Of a stretch of DNA of 8,483 nucleotides, positions 1 through 5,882 are shown in pieces (the stretch's first letter is position 1; each line of letters begins with the position of its first letter). The stretch comes from Acidobacteriota bacterium. Its GTDB lineage: Bacteria; Acidobacteriota; Vicinamibacteria; Vicinamibacterales; JAFNAJ01. The notes below the pieces were generated by a model. The model worked only from the letters and a program-made list of their open reading frames with translations. It did no database searches and was not told the DNA's origin. Position numbers and translations under genes: made by a program. The stretch is from positions 1 through 8,483 of the forward strand of contig JAFNAJ010000092.1 of the NCBI GenBank assembly GCA_017860085.1. The letters are read 5' to 3'.

Positions 1-550
1 CTGGTCTGCGCAAGGCACGCCGCGAACGACGCTCGGTGTTGATCCGGCTTCAGGCCGACGGCCGTGTCCAACTCCTCCACAAAAGAGCCGGAGCAGTCGC
101 AGTCCCTGGTTCGCCGCAGCGCCGCAACATCACTTCGCGACCGTGAACCGCGATCTGCGGCTTCTGTGCGGCCGAGGGTCCGTCCGTTCGTCGTTCGCGA
201 AGATCCGCAGTCTCCTTCGGACGGGGCGACCACGCAGCCCCCTTGCAACAACTTGCAAGCCGTTCCGGAAAAGGCGTCCCCAAGAGGGGGCGAACGGCCA
301 TTCGGCCGGACACTTGCAACGAACGGCAGGCCGCGCGCTCGTCGACGCGCCCGTGTGCTACCCAACGACCGCTGTATTCGGACCGAAATCCACAGAAGAT
401 CGTGGGAGGGCTCGTCCCCGTGGGTCTGTCGCGATGTCGTCGAGATCCACCTGCCGGTTCCCGACGGCGCGTGCGCACTTGCGCGCGCGAGACTCGGCGG
501 TGCCGTTCCCGGTCGACGAGGCCCCTCCGCATCGCCTTGCGATCCCCTCG
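1..550. other. Left-end region without a recognisable gene
   Basis: Both strands carry open frames here, but none gives a protein I recognise, and the translations are rich in Arg, Ser and Pro as expected of non-coding GC-rich DNA. One minus-strand frame that runs out of the left edge, from a GTG at 80-78, reads VEELDTAVGLKPDQHRASFA and looks more protein-like, but it has no convincing ribosome binding site and no family I can name. Three copies of CTTGCAA occur at 242-248, 252-258 and 313-319, with no further structure around them. I see no tRNA, transposase or terminator. Confidence 0.5.
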
Positions 551-916
551 TCAGCGAGCAGACGACGAAGCCGAGCGGCGCAGCGCAGCTCTTGCTGCTG
601 GCCTGCTGGACCGTGCGGTTCGCCGTCCCTTCCTGCTCACGAGGCGAATCTCCACTCGACAGCCCAGCGCGTTCGCGTACCGCTGCAGGGTCGCGATGGA
701 GGGGGAGTGTTTGGTGTGGGCCGATTCAAGCCGAGCGATGGCGGACTGCGTGGTCCCGACTCGAGCCGCCAACTCGGCTTGAGTGAGCCCAGCCTCCGCT
801 CTCGCCCTGAGCACCTCATCGACGAAGGCAAACTCGTCGGCGAGTTCGTCGTAGGCCTTCTTGACACCAGGCCGCGCGAACGCGCGCGCCTTGAACTGCT
901 TCAGCGTGCTAGGCAT
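551..916 (-). CDS. XRE-family HTH protein, antitoxin-like (HigA type), without toxin partner
   Basis: A 121-residue cytoplasmic DNA-binding protein. An N-terminal helical lead (about 1-32) is followed by a Cro/C1-type helix-turn-helix at about residues 33-85. LTQAELAARVG (44-54) forms the first helix of the motif and TQSAIARLES (56-65) the recognition helix. The opening MPSTLKQFKARA and the end of the domain (GCRVEIRLV, 85-93) are typical of antitoxins that repress their own operon and neutralise RelE/HigB-like toxins; that role is family knowledge. The last 28 residues are a basic Ser/Arg tail longer than I expect, perhaps from 3' drift of the reading frame. ATG at 916 is preceded by an AAGGAC-type Shine-Dalgarno. 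In these systems the toxin usually lies directly upstream, but 917-1111 holds no RelE-like frame, and nothing toxin-like lies downstream. It is therefore an orphan antitoxin or a stand-alone regulator. Confidence 0.82.
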   Translation of the reverse strand: MPSTLKQFKARAFARPGVKKAYDELADEFAFVDEVLRARAEAGLTQAELAARVGTTQSAIARLESAHTKHSPSIATLQRYANALGCRVEIRLVSRKGRRTARSSRPAARAALRRSASSSAR

Positions 917-937
917 GACTCAAGTCCTTCAGCGGCC

Positions 938-1048
938 GTGACGGCGGCCGCCGTGACGACCGCCGTCGTGGCGGGCTCGGTGGTGAACTCGGTGCCGCCG
1001 AGTTGCTCGACCGTGATCGTCAACGGCTTCACCCACTCGCAATGCGGT
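938..1048 (+). pseudogene. Remnant of a small exported Gly/Val-rich protein
   Basis: The plus-strand frame from 938 reads as an Ala/Val-rich hydrophobic stretch (VTAAAVTTAVVAGSVV), followed by NSVPPSCSTVIVNGF and THSQCG. This matches, from memory, the C-terminal half of a family of small exported hypothetical proteins in Proteobacteria. Those carry a signal peptide and a low-complexity N-terminus, then a V-G-S-V-V-x-x-LPPSC-x-x-V-x-VNG-x-x-Y-x-QCG core, and end in a WYQPQY-like segment. Here the N-terminal half is missing, since the sequence to the left is the start of the XRE gene. The WYQPQY-like end is also missing: after QCG the frame runs CIGVTSPR to a stop at 1073-1075. No start codon with a ribosome binding site serves it. 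I judge it a fragment with no function; the family's role is unknown. Confidence 0.5.
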
Positions 1049-1100
1049 TGCATCGGCGTGACCTCGCCGCGATGAACTGGCCCGATCGCGTGTCACCCAC

Positions 1101-1106
1101 AGGAGA
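1101..1106 (+). promoter_or_regulatory. Shine-Dalgarno AGGAGA of the amidohydrolase fragment
   Basis: AGGAGA lies 5 bases before the ATG at 1112 and fixes the start of the amidohydrolase. It shows that the 5' end of that gene kept its translation signal although the rest is lost. Confidence 0.75.
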
Positions 1107-1111
1107 TCTCT

Positions 1112-1438
1112 ATGCCGATCAACAGCTTCTATCGGAACCCCTTGGCCGTTCTCGTCGCGGCGACCTTCGTGTCCGCAAGTCCGGGACCGACAGAAGCCTG
1201 CACGCGAGCGCTGTACATCGCAAAGGATGGCACGGTCATCGTCGGCCGCTCCATTGACTGGGGCGAACACATGATGTCCAACATGTGGGTGTTGCCACGC
1301 GGCCTGAAGCGCGACGGCCGGGGTGGCAAGAACACCGTCTCCTGGGTGTCGAAGTATGGCAGCGTGATCGTTTCGGCCTACGACATCGGCACGGCCGAAG
1401 GGATGAACGAGATGGGGCTGGTGGTCAACGAGCTCGCG
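1112..1438 (+). pseudogene. 5' fragment of a choloylglycine hydrolase-family linear amide C-N hydrolase
   Basis: The first 108 residues or so match the N-terminal part of the Ntn-hydrolase family that includes bile salt hydrolases and penicillin V acylases, enzymes that cleave linear amide bonds outside the cytoplasm. A signal peptide covers about residues 1-29 (LAVLVAATFVSA core, ending TEA). Cleavage would expose Cys30 (codon 1199-1201), the N-terminal nucleophile of the family, in the context ACTRALY. Further family features are GRSIDWGEHM (45-54), the MWVLPRG segment (58-64), SKYGSVIVSAYDIGT (80-94) and GMNEMGLVVN (97-106). After Asn106 the expected leucine-rich continuation is absent and the frame changes to unrelated residues. 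It stays open by chance to 2380, antisense to the kinase gene. Family members have roughly 320-370 residues, so two thirds are missing, including the rest of the active site. No catalytic product is expected. The lost part may have been deleted, or the break may be an assembly error. Confidence 0.8.
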
Positions 1439-1546
1439 CGGCGAGCCAGGACCTGCTTCAGTAATCGTGACACTGCCGTTCTCTCCGTCGACCTTCAGCG
1501 TTCAGCACGCTTCCTCATGGCCTGCCGGATCCGGTCCCAGCGGCCG

Positions 1547-4138
1547 CTACCTGATTCCCTCGACGAGGTAGACGTCGGTCAGGAGCCGGGAGTAGCTGTG
1601 AACAAAATACCGCGCGTCCGGGCTCAGCAGGATCTGGCTGACGCGAAGACCTTCGACGTTTGGCGGGGTCACGTCGAACAACGGCGTGACGCGCCCCGTC
1701 GCAACCTCGAGCGCTCGCACGTGCCACGTGCCTCCCACGTTGCGCCCGATGTACAGAGCCCGGCCGTCGGAGGACCACTCCAGGGGCACGTCGGGGTCCG
1801 CCAGCCCGGGAATCGACTCAGAGCCTTCGCTGCCGACCCGGTAGGCGTGCATCCGACCATCAGGGCCACGGGCGACGAGCCGCGTTCCGTCTGGCGAGAC
1901 GGGCATCGTCCACAAGCGCACGGGCTCGATGCCTTCGGCTGTGAACGGTTGCGCCGCGCCATCAGTCACGGTCATGACGTAGCCCCGGGCCCTGTGCCCC
2001 TGCGACCGCGCGATGCAGACGATTCGCGCCCCATCCGGCAGCCACCTGGCACTCTCCACGACCAGACCGTCCGGATTCGGCAGCTGGCGAGTCTGACCCG
2101 GGCCCGTCGGGTGCAGGAGGATGCGCGAAGGCGATTCGGGCGAGATGGCGAGGACCCACTGACCATCCGGGGAGATCTGCATGCCTTCGCCCTCGCCGAG
2201 ACGCACGGCGGCTGGCCCGTCGACGTGGCGGAGGTAGGTCGCGTAGTGTTCAGCGTACTGGTCGGTAATGAGGAGCGTACTCCCGTCGGCCGTGATCTGC
2301 ATGCCGACGGAGCCCTCGCGGGCGAGCGAGAAATCGCGCGAACGGTCGGAGCCCGCCGCCAGCGCCTCGATGTTGCGTAGATAGGTCTCGCGGCCCAGCA
2401 GCAGCCGGCCATCGCGCGCGACGTCGAAGACCACGATGTGCGCCAGGCCGCCGAACAGGTAACGCTGGCGGCCAGAGAGATCGACAGCGCGCAACGCAGC
2501 GTTCTCGCCAGCGCGGGAGGCCGTGTACCAGATCTCCTTGCCGTCGGGCCCCCACGCGAGGCTGCGAAGACCGGCGCCCCACAGCTCGGTCAGTCGGGTC
2601 CTCGCGCCGTCGAGCCCCATGACGGTCACGTACCCAACGTCGTCGCTGAAGAGCGGATGGTCAGCGAACGCGAGCCGGTCACCTGTGGGCGACAGCCTGA
2701 GATGACTGACGTACCCGCCGGTCTCGTAGAGTACGTTGCCCATGGGCCACTCGACCCGCTCACGACCGTCGACGCGTCGCACGACGGCGAAGGCCGAGCC
2801 GTCAGGCGTCCAGTCGGCCTCCCGCACTGGTTCGAGTATCTCGCGCGCGCTGCCCCCCAGCAGCGGCGCCCGCGCGAGCGTGCCGTGCCCCATCCAACCC
2901 TCGTAGGTGTGGTCGATGGACACGGCCATCTCCCCCGTGGGCGAGATGGCGAGGATCTCGGCGTTCGGGAGGCCGAGAGGCCTCGACTCCGCCGTCTCGG
3001 TGCGCGTGATGAAGAGCCGCGTGGGTTGCCCGTTCCAGGCCGCGCCGTAAACCACTGTCTTGCCGTCGGGCGCAAAGCGCGCGCTCCGCACGATGCCGCG
3101 CCCGTAGGTGAGCCGCGTGAACGAGGGCTCGCCCTGCCGACCCGCCCCCCAGCCGGCGCGGCCGGCAAGGAGGCCTGCAACGAGTCCCACGGCGAGCATG
3201 CTCGCGGCGAGGGCGGCCGCGACCAGCGCCGCCATCCGTCGAGGTCGTTCCTCGGCGAGCCCAACAGGCCCGTGGGCCGGCGTCGACTCGCTGAGCTTGC
3301 TCTCGAGGTCGAAAGCAAGATCATGCGCCGACTCGAAACGCTCAAGCGGGTTCTTCTCGAGGCACCGCCGGACGATCCGATCGAGCCCGAGTGGGAATTC
3401 GCCGTCGGATCTCGCCAGCTTCGGCGGTTCCTCGTTCAGGATCGCGTACATCGTCTCCAGTTCGGTCGCGCGCCGGAAGGCGCGCGTGCCCGTGAGCATC
3501 TCGTAGAGCACGCAGCCGAGCGCGAAAATGTCGGCGCGATGGTCGGCCCGCTCGCCTCGGACTTGCTCCGGCGCCATGTAACCCGCGGTACCCATGACCG
3601 TCCCGGGGTCGGTCCGATGAGGGGTCGTCGGCGCCTCGGCATCGGGAGTGGAACGGTCGCCAACCAGCCGCGCAAGGCCGAAGTCGAGCACCTTGACGAG
3701 CCCGCTGGGGAGGATGAAGACGTTCTCCGGCTTCAGGTCGCGGTGGACGATCCCCTTCGCGTGGGCGGCGGCGAGGCCGTGTGCGATCTGCGCCCCGTAG
3801 TCGAGGGCCTTGCGCAGGCTGACCGGCCCGGCAGCGAGCCGATCGCGGAGCGTCTCGCCATCGAGCAACTCCATGACGGCGTACGCGTGGCCGTCACTCG
3901 TGCCGAAGTCGAAGATCGTGAGGACGTTGGGATGCGAGAGTGCGGCGATCGCCCGCGCCTCGCGCTCGAAGCGGGCGCGGTGCTCGAGACTGTCGGCAAC
4001 GATGTCAGGCAGCACCTTCACCGCGACATCCCGGCCGAGCTTCGGGTCGCGGGCGCGGTACACCTCGCCCATCCCACCCGCGCCGAGCGGCGCGACGACC
4101 TCATACGGCCCGAGGCGAGTGCCAGGAGCGAGCGCCAT
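1547..4138 (-). CDS. Transmembrane Ser/Thr protein kinase with C-terminal TolB/PD40-like beta-propeller
   Basis: An 863-residue Hanks-type kinase of the PknB-like class. The kinase domain spans about residues 11-275. It has the glycine loop GAGGMGEV (19-26), ATP-anchoring Lys41 in AVKVL, Glu60, the catalytic loop HRDLKPEN (Asp134, Asn139), DFG (152-154), a Thr-rich activation loop (164-184) and APE (189-191). It is an RD kinase and all catalytic residues are present. A hydrophobic segment at about 302-326 crosses the membrane. The remaining 530 or so residues hold about ten degenerate repeats of the form (S/A)PDG(K/R)xxxx (for example 356-366), as in TolB/WD40-like PD40 propellers, presumably outside the membrane as a sensor or binding domain. 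The start MALAPGTRLGPYEV is the usual one for this type. The frame stays open upstream to 4600, but that part is antisense-like sequence inside the next gene, and a promoter covers the other nearby ATG at 4168. The gene converges with the truncated amidohydrolase. Substrate and signal are unknown. Confidence 0.95.
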   Translation of the reverse strand: MALAPGTRLGPYEVVAPLGAGGMGEVYRARDPKLGRDVAVKVLPDIVADSLEHRARFEREARAIAALSHPNVLTIFDFGTSDGHAYAVMELLDGETLRDRLAAGPVSLRKALDYGAQIAHGLAAAHAKGIVHRDLKPENVFILPSGLVKVLDFGLARLVGDRSTPDAEAPTTPHRTDPGTVMGTAGYMAPEQVRGERADHRADIFALGCVLYEMLTGTRAFRRATELETMYAILNEEPPKLARSDGEFPLGLDRIVRRCLEKNPLERFESAHDLAFDLESKLSESTPAHGPVGLAEERPRRMAALVAAALAASMLAVGLVAGLLAGRAGWGAGRQGEPSFTRLTYGRGIVRSARFAPDGKTVVYGAAWNGQPTRLFITRTETAESRPLGLPNAEILAISPTGEMAVSIDHTYEGWMGHGTLARAPLLGGSAREILEPVREADWTPDGSAFAVVRRVDGRERVEWPMGNVLYETGGYVSHLRLSPTGDRLAFADHPLFSDDVGYVTVMGLDGARTRLTELWGAGLRSLAWGPDGKEIWYTASRAGENAALRAVDLSGRQRYLFGGLAHIVVFDVARDGRLLLGRETYLRNIEALAAGSDRSRDFSLAREGSVGMQITADGSTLLITDQYAEHYATYLRHVDGPAAVRLGEGEGMQISPDGQWVLAISPESPSRILLHPTGPGQTRQLPNPDGLVVESARWLPDGARIVCIARSQGHRARGYVMTVTDGAAQPFTAEGIEPVRLWTMPVSPDGTRLVARGPDGRMHAYRVGSEGSESIPGLADPDVPLEWSSDGRALYIGRNVGGTWHVRALEVATGRVTPLFDVTPPNVEGLRVSQILLSPDARYFVHSYSRLLTDVYLVEGIR

Positions 4139-4163
4139 CAGTCGACCCCGGAGGATGCACTTC

Positions 4164-4191
4164 AGCATAGCGCCGTCTGGCGGGCAGTCAA
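4164..4191 (-). promoter_or_regulatory. Sigma70-like promoter of the kinase gene
   Basis: On the minus strand, TTGACT (4191-4186) and TATGCT (4169-4164) are separated by 16 bases. They match 5 of 6 and 4 of 6 consensus positions. Transcription would begin near 4157 and give a leader of about 20 bases before the ATG at 4138. The -10 box contains the alternative in-frame ATG at 4168, so that codon would not be in the transcript. This supports the downstream start and an independent transcript for the kinase. Found by eye; sigma specificity in this lineage is assumed. Confidence 0.55.
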
Positions 4192-4290
4192 GCGCGCGGG
4201 GCCGGACGGCGCGGCCGGTGGCACGTTGCACGCGAAGCGCGCGCGATGGGAAGGCGAGACCGCCGCTGACGCTCCGCGATTTTCCGGAAC

Positions 4291-5844
4291 TCAGCCAGGC
4301 AGAACCGCCTCGATGAGGCTGGGGCCCCGCTCGGCCAGAGCCCGAGCAAACGCCACGAGGATCTCGGTGTCGGTGTACACGCTGCAGGCTGGCACACCGA
4401 ACCCTCTTGCCAGGTCGGCCCAGTTGATCGCCGGCCGTGTCAGGTCGGTGAGTGAGAGCGCCGTGGGGCCGGGCCGACTCGTGAGCTGTGCGAGTTCGGA
4501 CTGCAGCGTGCGGTAGCGGCGATTGGCGCACACCACCACGGTGATGTCGGCACTCTCGCGCGCCATCGACCAGAGAGCCTGCAGCGTATGCAACCCGCAC
4601 CCATCGGCCTGGTAGGCAAGCACGCGCCGGTCCGGGCAGGCGAGTGCGGCGCCCAGCGCGGTTGGGAGCCCCTGCCCCATCCCGTCCCCGGTCAGGCCCA
4701 GCACCGTGTGCGGGGCGGCCGTGGCCGCGTACGTCGCGGTCCAGGCCAGGCCTGTCGTCGCCGCTTCGTTCACGACGATGGCGCCTTCCGGCGTGAACGC
4801 CGCGAGAGCACGGCCAAGGCTGGCGGGATCGAGTGGCTGGCCCGTGGGGACAAACGCGGTCGTGTCCGGCGCCACGACACGCACGGCGGGCGCGTTCAAC
4901 GCCTGCGCGACCGCTTCGAGCGCCTGCGCAGCATCAACGCCCGTGTCCGGGTCTGCCAGGGTGTGCACGCTCGCGTCGTCCGGCAAGAGACGCGAAGGCT
5001 GGTCGGGATCGGCAGGGGAAGAGACCGGCTCCCGCGCGCCCGCCAGCACGAGGGTTCTCACGTTGCCGAGTGCCCTGCGCGCCGGCTTCGGAAAATGGGG
5101 CAACAGGCTCACGCTGGGCAAGTGACGGCCACCCTCCTGGCGAGCCGGCCAGGTCTCGATCCAAGCCTCACACCCTGTGGCCGCCGACACGCGCCCGGCC
5201 GCACGCAGACCCCGTTCCGTCAGGGCGTTGCCGCCGAGGAACAGTCCGCAGCCACCGCCGCGAAGCAGCCGCGCCGCTTCTTCCACCGCGGAACTCACCA
5301 CGTCGTGAAGCGCAGGCGCAGGTGTCACGGGCGGCACGGCAGGCCCCGCGCCCCATTGGCAGTCGGCTGGAATGATCAGGGAGGCCACGCGCCCCGGGGG
5401 ACCGAGTGCCGCCTGGACGGCCGCCAGGCTCGCCTCCGCCGCCTCCTGTGATGACGTCACGGTTCGCGTCCAGCCGACGGTTCCGGCCAGCGCGGCGATG
5501 TCCGACGTCGGGGGCCCATCAAACGCAAGATGGTGCCTCGCGTGGTCGCCGACCCAGTTGACCACGGGGCTCCGCGCCCGACGCGCGTTGTGCAGGTTGG
5601 CCAGCCCGTTGGCGAGACCGGGCCCGAGATGAAGAAGCGTCGCGGCAGGCCGACCGGTCATGCGCGCCCACCCATCGGCCGCGCCCGTGCAGACCCCTTC
5701 GAACAGGCCGAGCACGACTCGGATGCCAGGCACATGATCGAACGCCGCGACGATGGGCAGTTCGGTGGTGCCGGGGTTCGCGAAGCAGATGTCGACGCCG
5801 GCCCGCACTGCAGTCTCGACCAGGCTCACTGCGGCAGTGGTCAT
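4291..5844 (-). CDS. Thiamine-diphosphate enzyme, acetolactate synthase large subunit-like / benzoylformate decarboxylase-like
   Basis: A 517-residue cytoplasmic ThDP-dependent enzyme of the IlvB/MdlC superfamily, likely a carboligase or decarboxylase acting on a 2-oxo acid. The N-terminal PYR domain covers about 1-165, with FANPGTTELP (21-30) and Glu49 in LGLFEG, the conserved Glu that activates the cofactor. The central domain covers about 185-330 and the C-terminal PP domain about 340-517. In the metal/diphosphate motif the usual GDG reads ADG (413-415, in YQADGCG), and the closing residues read CANRRY (439-444) rather than NN. The GDG at 386-388 lies in the preceding loop and is not the cofactor motif. 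His72 (LLHLGPG) and His250 (LPHFPK) sit where benzoylformate decarboxylase carries its active-site His70 and His281 in my rough alignment. No regulatory-subunit gene is nearby, and the protein is shorter than the roughly 560-600 residues usual for biosynthetic acetolactate synthases. A catabolic or orphan role is therefore more likely than valine/isoleucine synthesis. It lies 38 bases after the peptidase gene and is probably co-transcribed with it. Confidence 0.92.
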   Translation of the reverse strand: MTTAAVSLVETAVRAGVDICFANPGTTELPIVAAFDHVPGIRVVLGLFEGVCTGAADGWARMTGRPAATLLHLGPGLANGLANLHNARRARSPVVNWVGDHARHHLAFDGPPTSDIAALAGTVGWTRTVTSSQEAAEASLAAVQAALGPPGRVASLIIPADCQWGAGPAVPPVTPAPALHDVVSSAVEEAARLLRGGGCGLFLGGNALTERGLRAAGRVSAATGCEAWIETWPARQEGGRHLPSVSLLPHFPKPARRALGNVRTLVLAGAREPVSSPADPDQPSRLLPDDASVHTLADPDTGVDAAQALEAVAQALNAPAVRVVAPDTTAFVPTGQPLDPASLGRALAAFTPEGAIVVNEAATTGLAWTATYAATAAPHTVLGLTGDGMGQGLPTALGAALACPDRRVLAYQADGCGLHTLQALWSMARESADITVVVCANRRYRTLQSELAQLTSRPGPTALSLTDLTRPAINWADLARGFGVPACSVYTDTEILVAFARALAERGPSLIEAVLPG

Positions 5845-5849
5845 GTGCA

Positions 5850-5856
5850 CCTCCTC
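5850..5856 (-). promoter_or_regulatory. Strong Shine-Dalgarno GAGGAGG deciding the ThDP enzyme start
   Basis: GAGGAGG lies 5 bases before the ATG at 5844. The frame is open further upstream to 5946, but that stretch (Arg-rich, overlapping the end of the peptidase gene) is unlike the family. The site fixes the start at MTTAAVSLVE. Confidence 0.85.
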
Positions 5857-5882
5857 ATGTCGTCGACAACCGACCCGGGCTG

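Noticed and set aside
242..319. Three CTTGCAA copies as a possible repeat array or recombination site
   Set aside because: Only 7 bases long, uneven spacing (10 and 61), and no conserved flanks; not an array.
50..532. A 160-codon minus-strand frame, considered as a missing toxin or hypothetical gene
   Set aside because: Arg/Pro/Ser-rich translation without RelE/HigB-like features and no convincing ribosome binding site.
929..1270. Minus-strand frame upstream of the XRE gene as a candidate HigB toxin
   Set aside because: The translation is His/Arg/Asp-rich and lacks any RelE/Gp49-like pattern; it covers the amidohydrolase start on the other strand.
1525..1534. Perfect palindrome CCGGATCCGG beside the kinase stop, as a terminator
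   Set aside because: No loop and no T run; a 10-base palindrome is easily expected by chance at this GC content.
1439..2380. Continuation of the amidohydrolase frame for 314 more codons
   Set aside because: No family resemblance after about residue 108, and most of it is antisense to the 3' part of the kinase; open by chance.
4200..4216. GGCCG/CGGCC stem with a 7-base loop after the ThDP gene, as a terminator
   Set aside because: Short stem, no T run, and such pairs are common in GC-rich DNA.
2438..4516. A 692-codon plus-strand open frame opposite the kinase gene
   Set aside because: It is the mirror of a verified kinase; its translation is Arg/Gly/Glu-rich with no domain, as expected from antisense of GC-rich coding DNA.
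4139..4600. N-terminal extension of the kinase by 154 codons
   Set aside because: It overlaps the end of the ThDP enzyme gene, its residues match nothing in kinases, and it spans the likely promoter.
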